The notes below the pieces were generated by a model. It ran no database searches. It worked only from the letters and a program-made list of their open reading frames with translations, and was not told the origin of the DNA. A stretch of DNA of 64,000 nucleotides. Source: Methanoculleus formosensis (GTDB lineage Archaea > Halobacteriota > Methanomicrobia > Methanomicrobiales > Methanoculleaceae). The stretch lies in contig NZ_VHLL01000007.1 of NCBI RefSeq assembly GCF_025384765.1, positions 43,195-107,194 of the forward strand, given 5' to 3'. The stretch's first letter is position 1. Every line of letters starts with the position of its first letter. Shown piece after piece: positions 1-7,716 of the stretch. A program made the position numbers and the translations under genes.

Positions 1-1
1 G

Positions 2-970
2 ATCGCAAACGACTACTACTCCCTCACGAGAGAGCTCAAGGCGGTCACGGAACCGGTGCAGTTCCGGGCGCTCCAGGCCCGCTCGATCGTCCCCCGCCTC
101 CGCCAGATCTGCGCCGCGGAAGGCGTGACATGCGATCCCGCCGCGCTCGACGAGATCGCGAACCGGGCCGACGGCGATATGCGAGCCGCGGTGAACATGC
201 TCTACGCCGCGGCCATCGGGAAGGAGCACCTCACGGCGGGCGACGTCCACACCTCCACAAAGGACGAGCGCTTGACCATCTTCGAACTCGTCGGAGCGGT
301 CTATAAGGGGAGGAGGGATGCCGACCTGCTCCGCATGGCGGTGGAGGTCGAGGACACCCCCGACACTGTCGAGCAGTGGCTCGAGGGGAACCTCGAACAC
401 ATGCCGGATCTCGCCTCTCTCGCAAAAGGCTACGCCAGCCTCGCGAGGGCGGACGAGTATATCGGCCGGACGTACCGGCGGCAGTACTACACCCTCTGGC
501 GCTACGCAAACGCGGTGATGCTCCTCGGCGTCGCCGACGCCGCCGGCGGGCACGGCGTCCGCGGCCGCATCATGCCGCCGGCGCGCTGGCAGAAGATGGG
601 TGCGTCGAAGAAGCAGAAGGCGGTCCGGGCAGGGCTCTCCCGGAAACTCAGCGAGATGACGCATATCCCTGAGGATGCGCTGCGGGAAGACTTCTTCACC
701 GCGATCAGCATCCTCGTCGAGCAGGACCCCGAAAAATACGTCCGCGGGTTCGAGCTCGACGCCGACGAACTGACTCTCTTCATCCACGACAAAGCCCGGG
801 CGACGAAGATCGTCAAAGACGTGGCAAAGGAGGAGAAGGAGAGGGCAAAGAAGGCCGCCGCCGGAGAGAAGGCGGCCCGAAAGACCAGGAAGTCCCGGGA
901 CGACGACCCTCCCGCCGATACCGGAGAATCGCGGCGGGACCCGCCCCCGGGCCAGGCGACGCTCTTCTAG
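2..970 (+). CDS. rfcL: Replication factor C large subunit (3' part)
   Basis: Clamp-loader large subunit, which with RfcS loads PCNA at primer ends. The reading frame is open from base 2, so the N-terminal AAA+ half with Walker A lies outside the window; about 322 residues remain. What is visible is the end of the AAA+ lid (a segment typical of RFC sensor 2, [10 protein letters not shown]), the helical collar domain, and a Lys/Arg/Ala-rich charged tail. The protein ends in QATLF, a short PCNA-interacting (PIP) box as expected for archaeal RfcL. A stop at 968-970 is followed by a 300-base repeat-containing gap. Recognition rests on the family-typical sequence and the C-terminal PIP box; I am confident of the family. 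Confidence 0.93.
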   Translation: MANDYYSLTRELKAVTEPVQFRALQARSIVPRLRQICAAEGVTCDPAALDEIANRADGDMRAAVNMLYAAAIGKEHLTAGDVHTSTKDERLTIFELVGAVYKGRRDADLLRMAVEVEDTPDTVEQWLEGNLEHMPDLASLAKGYASLARADEYIGRTYRRQYYTLWRYANAVMLLGVADAAGGHGVRGRIMPPARWQKMGASKKQKAVRAGLSRKLSEMTHIPEDALREDFFTAISILVEQDPEKYVRGFELDADELTLFIHDKARATKIVKDVAKEEKERAKKAAAGEKAARKTRKSRDDDPPADTGESRRDPPPGQATLF

Positions 971-1079
971 AACACCAGATCATCATATTTTTGAAGAATT
1001 TGGCGCGTGCGGCTCTCCACCTGTGGGGATGACAGATATCCTGAACAGGAAGAGATACGGGAAGGCCATACCCCCGAGC

Positions 1080-1250
1080 CCCCATCCCCCAATGGCGGAT
1101 ATTCTCACAGTCCAGTGCATGGTGAGATTCTGGAGAAGGATAGTTCGCCGGCTTGCTCCCAGAACACGGCTTTCCCGTGGCAACGCCCGGGCACTGCCCC
1201 CGCCCACGAGGGGCGGGGGAGGAGGCCGAAGGCCGGGCGGGGTGGGGGCT
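1080..1250 (+). repeat. Dispersed GC-rich intergenic repeat, copy 1
   Basis: Contains two modules that recur elsewhere in the window. Module A (about 1086-1130) carries CCCCCAATGGCGGATA and CAGTCCAGTGCATGG. Module B (1191-1248) starts GCACTGCCCCCGCCC, folds back on GGGCGGGGG, and continues with GGAGGCCGAAGGCCGGGCGG. Related copies are at 4804-5110, 22921-23012 and, inverted, 60200-60400. It fills the gap between rfcL and the convergent UPF0146 gene, and no gene is seen in it. Confidence 0.75.
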
Positions 1251-1270
1251 ATCGGAAGAGACATACAGGC

Positions 1271-1678
1271 CTACATACCCCGGCGGTGGTAGCAGTGAAG
1301 GAGAACCGGGCCGCAGTCCACGATCTCGCCGCCACCCCCGTAGATCTCGCATCCCAGGTGGTAGACCAGGAGATCGCTGTCGATCCGGTCGGCAAGCGCG
1401 ATCAGCGGCGGGACCATCTCCACGCCGGGCCTCACCGCGTAGATCAGGTCCGCGCCCTCATACAGTCGGATGTCCGGTTCAAAGACATCGTCGGTCACCA
1501 CAGTAAGCCCGTCGTGCCGGATCCCCGGCCTGACGTCGGTGCAGAGCATCAGGGCACCGGCGGCCCTGATCAGCCTTGCGGCCTCGGGGTTGTTGCCGAT
1601 ACCCACCTCCACGGCCCGCCGGTAACGGCCGGCGATATATTCCCCGATACTCCGTTCAATACGTTTATAGTGACACAT
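1271..1678 (-). CDS. UPF0146 family protein
   Basis: 135-residue protein of the archaeal UPF0146 family, whose function is not established. An N-terminal segment resembling an AdoMet-binding glycine motif (VEVGIGNNPEAARL, residues about 24-37) and the acidic CTDVRP that follows suggest a Rossmann-like fold, but the protein is much shorter than a typical methyltransferase. The start ATG at 1678 lies back to back with the archaemetzincin gene, 17 bases away, and an AT-rich box about 33 bases upstream on the minus strand (around 1711) could be its TATA element. Family membership is fairly secure from the overall sequence pattern; no reaction is claimed. Confidence 0.8.
   Translation of the reverse strand: MCHYKRIERSIGEYIAGRYRRAVEVGIGNNPEAARLIRAAGALMLCTDVRPGIRHDGLTVVTDDVFEPDIRLYEGADLIYAVRPGVEMVPPLIALADRIDSDLLVYHLGCEIYGGGGEIVDCGPVLLHCYHRRGM
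1661..1673 (+). promoter_or_regulatory. TATA box for the archaemetzincin gene
   Basis: CGTTTATAGTG, centred about 29 bases before the ATG at 1696. This spacing puts the transcription start at or next to the start codon, implying a leaderless or near-leaderless mRNA. The box lies inside the 5' end of the divergent UPF0146 gene. Confidence 0.55.
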
Positions 1679-1695
1679 TACCCAGAGATTAGGTA

Positions 1696-2235
1696 ATGGG
1701 CATCAATATTCTTTGGGACCCTCAGGCACCGGGAGGTATCGAACTCCCGGTCATCAGGATGATCGCGATGATCCTCGAAAGAGATCCCGTACTCGTCGAA
1801 TACCCGTTCCTCATCGACGGCTACGACCGGAACCGCGACCAGCACGATGCTCAAAAGATCCTGGACCGCCTGCAGGACACCCTCACGCGCAGATACGATA
1901 TCGACGGCCCCCTGCTGCTCGTCACCTCCCGCGATCTCTACGCCAATGGATTCGACTTCGTCTTCGGCCTCGCGAGACCGGCATGCGGCGTCGCCGTCGT
2001 CTCGACCGCCCGTCTCGGCAACGACTACTATGACCGGACGCCGGACGACACCGACCTCGTCGACCGGACTGCCAAAGAAGGCGCGCACGAACTCGGGCAC
2101 CTCCTCGGACTCGACCACTGTCCCGACCCCGAGTGCGTCATGTTCCGGCCGAAGACCCTGGACGAACTGGACCGGAAGAAGAAAAGGCTCTGCCCGGCCT
2201 GTCGGGAGGCGCTCGCGTCTTTAGGCGAGCGATGA
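1696..2235 (+). CDS. amzA: Archaemetzincin zinc metalloprotease
   Basis: 179-residue zinc-dependent metallopeptidase of family M54. The signature is complete: HELGHLLGLDHC at residues 131-142 gives the three His ligands and the catalytic Glu, followed by the archaemetzincin-specific CVM at 147-149 and a second pair CPAC at 166-169 that forms the structural zinc site with the earlier cysteines. Length matches archaeal members. There is no signal peptide, so it is probably cytoplasmic. Its substrate in archaea is not established. It is transcribed from a compact divergent promoter shared with the UPF0146 gene. Confidence 0.95.
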   Translation: MGINILWDPQAPGGIELPVIRMIAMILERDPVLVEYPFLIDGYDRNRDQHDAQKILDRLQDTLTRRYDIDGPLLLVTSRDLYANGFDFVFGLARPACGVAVVSTARLGNDYYDRTPDDTDLVDRTAKEGAHELGHLLGLDHCPDPECVMFRPKTLDELDRKKKRLCPACREALASLGER

Positions 2236-2379
2236 CGGCAAACCCGGTGCGCCACAAGGCCGGTTCCGACTGCCGGCAAATCACGCCAGGGGAGCGCCTT
2301 CCGGCAAATCGAGAGTAAGCGGGCGCGGAATCGGCCAAACAAAAGTATTAAACCAGCGCGCCGGGATACCTAGATCACA

Positions 2380-2922
2380 ATGGGATACTCTTCTTCCTTG
2401 ATCCAGCGAAAGTTCAAAGATATCGTCGGGAAGCGGTACGACTCGGTCCTGAAGGATTACAGCGAGTTCCTGCTGACCGACGAAGAGATGGTCGTTCCTG
2501 AGATCCGGTCGATCCTGGTGCCGCTCGACTCCTTCGTTCACGACATCGGTGACGAAGCAATCGACGTCTTCTCTGCCTACGACGCCACAATATCGCTCGC
2601 CTACATAACCGACGCCGGGGTGATCGACCTCCTCAAACAGACGCTCGGCCATGAGTCGGCGGAGGAGTTCCGGGCAAAGAAGGAAGAGTACGGCCAGAGA
2701 CTCCTCGAACGGACTGCAGCAAAACTCGAAGAGCGTGGGTTTTCAACCCAGACGCGGATGTTTGTCGGACACAAAGGCGACGACGTTGCCCGGATGGCAA
2801 AGAACCATGACATGGTTGCGCTCTGCCGCAGTTACGCCGACGGGGAGTCGACCGGCGACTCGGTGAGCCCGATCGTTCTGCGCCTCTGCCAGCGGGTCCA
2901 GACCCCCGCGCTCATATACTGA
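2380..2922 (+). CDS. Universal stress protein family protein (long N-terminal extension)
   Basis: 180 residues with a UspA-like alpha/beta fold from about residue 40: SILVPLDSF opens the first strand and the end (residues about 140-180) is the usual VALCRSYADG strand/loop followed by TPALIY. The first 40 residues are an extra helical region. The classic ATP-binding glycine pattern is not clear, so nucleotide binding is uncertain. The gene is followed 10 bases later by an ion permease, which in turn overlaps a second Usp gene, suggesting a regulatory or sensing role for the transporter. An AT-rich box AAAGTATTAAA near 2341-2352 lies about 33 bases before the ATG. Confidence 0.75.
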   Translation: MGYSSSLIQRKFKDIVGKRYDSVLKDYSEFLLTDEEMVVPEIRSILVPLDSFVHDIGDEAIDVFSAYDATISLAYITDAGVIDLLKQTLGHESAEEFRAKKEEYGQRLLERTAAKLEERGFSTQTRMFVGHKGDDVARMAKNHDMVALCRSYADGESTGDSVSPIVLRLCQRVQTPALIY

Positions 2923-2932
2923 AGGGTGCACA

Positions 2933-4255
2933 GTGGATACGGTTGCACTGATCGCGGTAGCGGTCTTCCTCTTCACCTACGCGCTCATCATCGACGAACG
3001 GATCCACCGGGCGGTCGCCGCCATGCTCGGTGCGGCGATCGTGGTCTTCATCGGGATCGTCCCCTGGGATGCGCTCCTCGAGCACATCGACTTCGGAACG
3101 ATCTTCCTGCTCATCGGGATGATGATCATCGTCAACACCGCACGCGGCAGCGGCCTCTTCGAGTACATCGCGATACGGACAGCGAAACTCGCGGGTGGGA
3201 GCCCGATACGGGTCCTCATCCTCTTTGCGATCGTGACCGCGGTGGTGAGCGCGTTCCTCGACAACGTCACCACCGTCCTCCTCCTCACGCCGATGCTCCT
3301 CTACGTCGCGAAGGTGATGGAACTCAACCCCATTCCGTTCCTGGTGACGGAGATCTTTGCCTCCAACATCGGCGGGGCCGCAACACTCATCGGCGACCCG
3401 CCGAACATCATGATCGGTTCGGCCGCCGGCCTCTCCTTCAACGAGTTCCTGATTCATCTCGGCCCCATCATGGTGATCAATATGGTGATCCTCCTCGGGA
3501 TGATGTACCTCATCTACGGTCGCTCGATGAAGGTGAACCCCGAAGAACAGAAGGAGATGGTCAAGACGCTCAACGGTCTCGACGAGCGGGCGGCGATCAC
3601 CGACCGGTCGCTCTTCTATAAATCGGTGACCGTCATCCTCTTCGTGGTCCTCCTCTTCTTCGTCCACGACCAGATCGGAGCAATCCTGCACACGGTCCTG
3701 CCGTTCGTCGACCCGGCGATGGGCCTTGAGCCTGCAGAGGTGGCCCTCATCGGTGCTGCGATCCTCCTCGTCTGGAGCAGGCAACCGCCTGAGGAGATAC
3801 TCGAGAAGATCGAGTGGCCGGCCCTCTTCTTCTTCGGAGGGCTCTTTGTCATCGTCGGTGCTCTCGTCGAGACCGGCGTCATTGCAGGCATCGCCTCGGT
3901 CATGATCGAGAACATCGGTTCGACCGGAGAGGCGATATTCATCGTGACCTGGTTTGCCGCCATCGCATCGGCGATCTTGGACAACATCCCCCTGACCGCG
4001 GCGATGATACCGCTTATCCAGAGCATGGGGTCGACGATGGACGTCTACCCGCTCTGGTGGGCACTCGCCCTCGGTGCGTGTCTCGGCGGGAACGGGACTG
4101 CCATCGGGGCGTCGGCAAACGTGGTCGTCATCGGTATCGCTGAGCGCGAGGGGTTCCACATCTCCTTCGTCGAGTTCCTGAAGGTGGGGATGCTCGTGCT
4201 CTTCGTGACGGTGGCGGTTGGGTTTGGAATACTCTGGCTGAAATTTGTGGTGTGA
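2933..4255 (+). CDS. ArsB/NhaD superfamily ion permease
   Basis: 440-residue integral membrane transporter with about 11-12 hydrophobic segments. It belongs to the ArsB/NhaD (CitMHS-like, ion transporter) superfamily. The two inverted half-repeats each carry the family hallmark: FLDNVTTVLLLTPML with GGAATLIGDPPNIMIG in the first half, and ILDNIPLTAAMIP with GGNGTAIGASANVV in the second. Substrate cannot be told from sequence: Na+/H+, arsenite, or a carboxylate are all known in the superfamily. The start is GTG at 2933, with AGGGTG just upstream as ribosome site. It is the central gene of a Usp-permease-Usp operon; its stop overlaps the next gene. Confidence 0.85.
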   Translation: MDTVALIAVAVFLFTYALIIDERIHRAVAAMLGAAIVVFIGIVPWDALLEHIDFGTIFLLIGMMIIVNTARGSGLFEYIAIRTAKLAGGSPIRVLILFAIVTAVVSAFLDNVTTVLLLTPMLLYVAKVMELNPIPFLVTEIFASNIGGAATLIGDPPNIMIGSAAGLSFNEFLIHLGPIMVINMVILLGMMYLIYGRSMKVNPEEQKEMVKTLNGLDERAAITDRSLFYKSVTVILFVVLLFFVHDQIGAILHTVLPFVDPAMGLEPAEVALIGAAILLVWSRQPPEEILEKIEWPALFFFGGLFVIVGALVETGVIAGIASVMIENIGSTGEAIFIVTWFAAIASAILDNIPLTAAMIPLIQSMGSTMDVYPLWWALALGACLGGNGTAIGASANVVVIGIAEREGFHISFVEFLKVGMLVLFVTVAVGFGILWLKFVV

Positions 4256-4257
4256 TC

Positions 4258-4707
4258 ATGAAGATACTCGTGCTTATCGATGGTTCGAAGTGGAGCCAGA
4301 AAGCGGCTCTGCATGCGATTGAAGTGGCAAAGCGGAAGAACGCCGAGGTAGTCCTCTTCTCGGTGCTGGATATCGTGGAAGCCAAAGCGATGGCGTTCAA
4401 CTTCTGCACCCAGAGCGGCATCTGCGCCCAGCTGAAGGATTATGAAGGCCGGATCTGGGAAGACATGCACAAAGATATCCAGGACGAGCAGAACAGCCTT
4501 CTTTCCCGCTACAAGGGCGAGAAGATCCAGTGCTCCGCAAAGGTCGTGGAAGGGCGTGTCAGGGACGAGGTCATCAGGGAGGCAAACTCCGGCGGATACA
4601 GCCTGGTCGTCATGGGCACGTTCGGCAGAAGCGGGAAGAACCGGGTCAGCGCTCTGCTCGAACAGATCGGCGGTGCGGTCAGACCGCCGCTGCTCGTCGT
4701 CCGGTAA
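4258..4707 (+). CDS. Universal stress protein UspA family
   Basis: 149-residue single-domain UspA protein: MKILVLIDGSKWSQKA is the first strand and helix with the typical Asp and Ser, and VVMGTFGRSGKN near residue 115 is the nucleotide loop. In the G-x2-G-x9-G(S/T) ATP pattern the last Gly-Ser is replaced by Leu-Leu, so ATP binding may be weak or lost. ATG at 4258 is taken as the start; GTG at 4252 would overlap the permease stop by four bases and is possible. Co-transcribed with the permease and the upstream Usp gene. Confidence 0.85.
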   Translation: MKILVLIDGSKWSQKAALHAIEVAKRKNAEVVLFSVLDIVEAKAMAFNFCTQSGICAQLKDYEGRIWEDMHKDIQDEQNSLLSRYKGEKIQCSAKVVEGRVRDEVIREANSGGYSLVVMGTFGRSGKNRVSALLEQIGGAVRPPLLVVR

Positions 4708-4803
4708 GCCGTCCTCTTTTTCAGCCCGGGCGGCCGGGACAGCCGGAGCGGTTTGCTGGCGGTTGCCTCTCGTTGTTATCGTGAGGGGGCCCTCACCGCG
4801 AGT

Positions 4804-5110
4804 CGCCTCCCCCAATGGTAATACCCCCACGGTCCACTACGATGGGGATACCGGAGAAGAACCTTGCACGGCTTTTAACCGGGCATCGCCACGCACTGCC
4901 CCCGCCCCTGGGGGCGGGGGAGGAGCGCGGGCGGGGTGGGGCTACAGGTATCCAAGATGGGGAGAGACAGGGGAGGGGGGATGCCCCCGCGGGCCGCCTC
5001 CCCCAATGGCGATACCCCCAGTCCACTGCATGGGGAGATGCCGGAGGAGGGTGGAGGTCCGGCTCACACCGCGAGCCAGATGGAGTGGGGGTTCCAGATA
5101 CCCCGGATAG
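4804..5110 (+). repeat. Dispersed GC-rich intergenic repeat, copy 2 (composite)
   Basis: A composite copy: module A at 4804-4858 (CTCCCCCAATGGTAATAC, then GGTCCACTACGATGGGGAT), module B at 4893-4945 (GCACTGCCCCCGCCCC folding on GGGGGCGGGGGAGG, then GCGGGGTGGGGCTAC), a GACAGGGGAGGGGGGATG stretch, and a second module A at 4997-5045. It occupies most of the 530-base gap 4708-5237, in which I see no gene. Confidence 0.75.
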
Positions 5111-5213
5111 GTAGGAACAGGAGAAGGGGTGTCCTCCTCCCGACCGGGACGTCTCAGACAGGCCCCGCCATCAATACCGCACGCGAGACCGCGGGATCTC
5201 GCAAAAGCGCGCC

Positions 5214-5226
5214 ATAAAAAAAGGGT
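5214..5226 (-). terminator. T-tract terminator of the acetolactate decarboxylase operon
   Basis: A run of A on the plus strand (T on the minus strand) directly downstream of the stop at 5238. Archaeal transcription stops at such U-rich tracts without needing a strong hairpin. Confidence 0.5.
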
Positions 5227-5237
5227 TCTTCCCGGAT

Positions 5238-6050
5238 CTACTCAACCCTTTCAAGGTCTTCCGAGAGGTCTCCTGAGAGGTCGACCGTCCAGAAGTCGCC
5301 CCCGGACGGGAGCGCCATGGTGAAGTTCGCCGTGGTGTCGACCTGCACGGTGCCCTCCGCCAGGATCATGTCGAGCACATGGCCGCCGGCGGTCCGGTCG
5401 TCGGTGATGAAGTGAAGGTGGTAGCCGGGGACATTGACCCCTTCCGCCAGTGCCGGCGTCCAGAACCCGACGGCGGTTCCGGTGATGTTCTCAAACGTAA
5501 AGACCGTCTGGTTTGCCGTCACATCGACGAGCCGCGGGTAAGGCTTCTCCTGGGCGGGCACGCTCCGGGTCACCATATGCGAGAAGGTGCCGTCCACCCT
5601 GATCGCGTAGAAGAGGTTCTCTGAAGGAAACTCCGACTCCACACGGTTCTGGAGAGCGGTCAGGTTCATCGGTTCATCGATCACGACCGAAACGTCCTGA
5701 TCGAAGAAGGTCGCGGCCGCAAACGGTGTCGTCGCGTTCCCGGAAACCGGGTAGGCCCGACCATCGACCCGGATCAGGTACCACTCGCCGTCGATGCCGA
5801 TCAGCTCCCCATCGAGCCGGTCGCCGCACCCGATCCCGAAGTCCCCGTGCCTCGCGAGCTCGTCAAACGTCATGCTCCCGTCATAGGTGCCCTGGAGGAG
5901 CGCATCGATCGTCGAGACCTGAAAGAGTGTATCCCTATCTCCGGACGCGGGAACGGCCGGGAGAGGAGCGACCGCAAGACCGATCAAGACCCCGGCGATG
6001 AGGCAGGCGACGGCAACGGCGGTGTAGCGGAAGAACGTGTCCCCGGCCAT
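5238..6050 (-). CDS. budA: Membrane-anchored alpha-acetolactate decarboxylase
   Basis: 270-residue homologue of acetolactate decarboxylase, which converts (S)-2-acetolactate to acetoin and CO2. The catalytic domain begins at TLFQVSTIDALLQG (about residue 41), with the family segments DGELIGIDGEWY and TPFA. His211, His213 and His224 have the same H-x-H-x10-H spacing as the zinc ligands of the Brevibacillus enzyme. Residues about 9-30 form one hydrophobic segment followed by PAVPAS, so the enzyme is probably exported and anchored, or cleaved, unlike classical cytoplasmic enzymes. ATG 6050 follows GTGAGG at good spacing; a GTG at 6062 overlapping the deaminase stop is an alternative. It lies downstream of, and is coupled to, a cytosine deaminase gene. 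Confidence 0.88.
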   Translation of the reverse strand: MAGDTFFRYTAVAVACLIAGVLIGLAVAPLPAVPASGDRDTLFQVSTIDALLQGTYDGSMTFDELARHGDFGIGCGDRLDGELIGIDGEWYLIRVDGRAYPVSGNATTPFAAATFFDQDVSVVIDEPMNLTALQNRVESEFPSENLFYAIRVDGTFSHMVTRSVPAQEKPYPRLVDVTANQTVFTFENITGTAVGFWTPALAEGVNVPGYHLHFITDDRTAGGHVLDMILAEGTVQVDTTANFTMALPSGGDFWTVDLSGDLSEDLERVE

Positions 6051-6058
6051 AAACCGCC

Positions 6059-6493
6059 TCACAACTCCCCGATATCCTCGTACCAGAGGTCGGGATGCTC
6101 CGCGATGAACGTGCCCATCATCTCCTTGCAGACGTCGAGATCGAGATCCAGCACCTCGACTCCGTGCGACTCAAGGAACTCCCGCGCCCCCGCGAAGTTC
6201 TTCGACTCCCCCGCCACGACCTTCCCGATCCCGAACTGGACGGCAGCCCCCGCACAGAGGTAGCAGGGCATCAGCGTCGAGTAGAGCGTGCATCCCGCGT
6301 AGCTGCGGACCCGTCCGGCGTCCCTCAGGCAGTCGATCTCGGCGTGGAGAACGGGATCGTCATCCTGGACCCGGCGGTTCCGGCCCCGCCCAATGATCCG
6401 GCCGTCGCAGACCAGCACCGAGCCAATGGGTATTCCGCCCTCCCTCAGGCCCGTTTCCGCCTCCTCAACGGCGCACTTCATGAATATGTCCAT
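6059..6493 (-). CDS. Cytosine deaminase (FCY1-like)
   Basis: 144-residue zinc deaminase of the cytidine/deoxycytidylate superfamily. HAE (His50, Glu52) and PCYLC (Cys77, Cys80) supply the zinc ligands and catalytic Glu. The C-terminal half, with ESKNFAGAREFLESHGVEV and a terminal WYEDIGEL, resembles fungal cytosine deaminase rather than tRNA adenosine deaminases, so the likely reaction is cytosine to uracil; guanine or other amino-purine deamination cannot be excluded. ATG 6493 sits six bases after AAGGAG; the in-frame ATG at 6499 directly abuts that site and is less likely. A uracil/xanthine-type permease gene is encoded at 23178, but is not linked. Confidence 0.85.
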   Translation of the reverse strand: MDIFMKCAVEEAETGLREGGIPIGSVLVCDGRIIGRGRNRRVQDDDPVLHAEIDCLRDAGRVRSYAGCTLYSTLMPCYLCAGAAVQFGIGKVVAGESKNFAGAREFLESHGVEVLDLDLDVCKEMMGTFIAEHPDLWYEDIGEL

Positions 6494-6635
6494 GTCCATC
6501 TCCTTCTGGGCGCTCAGCCAGGCATATAAACCGATTGCAACACCCTATCAGATATAAGAAGACGTTCCTGGATAATAAACGCATACAAAACGCGACCGCC
6601 AGCAGGGGAGGACCGGACTGAGAGCCGCACCCTCT

Positions 6636-7178
6636 TCAGACGCTCGGTATCTCCCGCTCGGTTCCGATCTCGTCGAGCGCCTGCCGCCCGGCAACCCTGA
6701 CATCGCGGTCGGCATCCCCGAGAAGGCGCAAAAGTGGTTCCCGGGCCCGCGGGTTGCCTATCCGGCCGAGCGCCCAGGCCGCCATCCTCCGGACCCGGGG
6801 TTTCGTGTCGTCGAGTAACCGGATCAACGGTTCGACCGCCCGGGGATCGCCGATCTTCCCGAGCGCCCAGGCCGCCCCCACCCGGACCCAGGGGCTGTCG
6901 TCCTCCAGGCTCCGTATCAACGGGAGGACGGGTTCGCGCCCATCGATGAGCCCGAGTGCCTTCGCCGCCTTCCACCGGACATCGACGTACTCGTCCTCCA
7001 GCGCTTCGATGAGCGGCTGTACCGCGCGACTGTCGCCGAGTTCCCCGAGCGCGTCAGCAGCCCGCCACCGTTCGTTGAGATCCCCCGACCCGAGCATCGA
7101 GAGATACCTATGGAGTCTCTCCTCCCTCTCAAGGCCTTCGGTCTCTCTCCCCGGCACCGGGGGATCCCTCCCTGCCAT
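6636..7178 (-). CDS. HEAT-repeat (PBS lyase-like) protein
   Basis: 180 residues made almost entirely of about five 31-residue HEAT-like repeats, each with the pattern RWRAADALGELGDSRAVQPLI. These alpha-solenoids act as protein-binding scaffolds; no catalytic residues are present, and a role cannot be assigned from sequence. The reading frame is open well upstream, but the repeats and a GAGGTGG ribosome site just before ATG 7178 support this start; CCTTATACCCG at about 7209-7219 is a plausible TATA box on this strand. The extension upstream would overlap the divergent gene at 7281 and is regarded as fortuitous. Confidence 0.8.
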   Translation of the reverse strand: MAGRDPPVPGRETEGLEREERLHRYLSMLGSGDLNERWRAADALGELGDSRAVQPLIEALEDEYVDVRWKAAKALGLIDGREPVLPLIRSLEDDSPWVRVGAAWALGKIGDPRAVEPLIRLLDDTKPRVRRMAAWALGRIGNPRAREPLLRLLGDADRDVRVAGRQALDEIGTEREIPSV

Positions 7179-7280
7179 GGGCCACCTCACGCCCATCTGG
7201 GGCCGGTCGGGTATAAGGTTTTGCCCCGGAAGATGCTCACAACGGGTGCATTTTTCTACTCTCCCTGCCTTCACCATAGT

Positions 7281-7706
7281 ATGGAGAGTCCGACGGTTAA
7301 ACCGGAGGGTACGGCGTTTCCCCCGGACCTGGAACGTCTCGGCATCGTTGCCGGAGCGAAGATCGATATCAGAGACCTCGATAAAATGGGACGGCGCCAC
7401 AACTTCCAGGTCTTCCTCTACTTCGAGGAGGATCTGGCGAGAGATTCCACGCTCCAGGAGGACCTGCAGAAATACGGCGATGTTTCCGAAACGGAACGCC
7501 CGTTCGTCGACCTGAACGAATTCCTCCGGTTCGCCGCCGAGCAGGACCCCCTCTTCACCCGGCAACTGAACGAGCTCCCGCTGATCATCGAGATCGTGGC
7601 CTACGGAGAACACAGGACAGAGAAGGGCAAAACCAGACCGTATGTCAAAGGGCTGATGCCGTTCCTGGACGAGCTCACGATGGAGGAACCCGGGACCGCA
7701 TCTTAA
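7281..7706 (+). CDS. Conserved hypothetical protein
   Basis: 141-residue soluble acidic protein that I do not recognise. It has no signal peptide, membrane segment or cysteine motif; a central FQVFLYFEEDLARD and the ending VKGLMPFLDELTMEEPG suggest a small mixed alpha/beta protein. ATG 7281 is chosen because GCATTTTTCTAC at 7247-7258 lies about 28 bases upstream, the usual leaderless spacing in this window. It is divergent from the HEAT-repeat gene and convergent with nadC. Codon use is like its neighbours, supporting a real gene. Confidence 0.65.
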   Translation: MESPTVKPEGTAFPPDLERLGIVAGAKIDIRDLDKMGRRHNFQVFLYFEEDLARDSTLQEDLQKYGDVSETERPFVDLNEFLRFAAEQDPLFTRQLNELPLIIEIVAYGEHRTEKGKTRPYVKGLMPFLDELTMEEPGTAS

Positions 7707-7716
7707 ACCCCTCTTT

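Noticed and set aside
2912..4159. 415-codon minus-strand frame opposite the permease
   Set aside because: Antisense shadow, His/Asp/Glu-rich, without hydrophobic core; the plus-strand permease is unmistakable.
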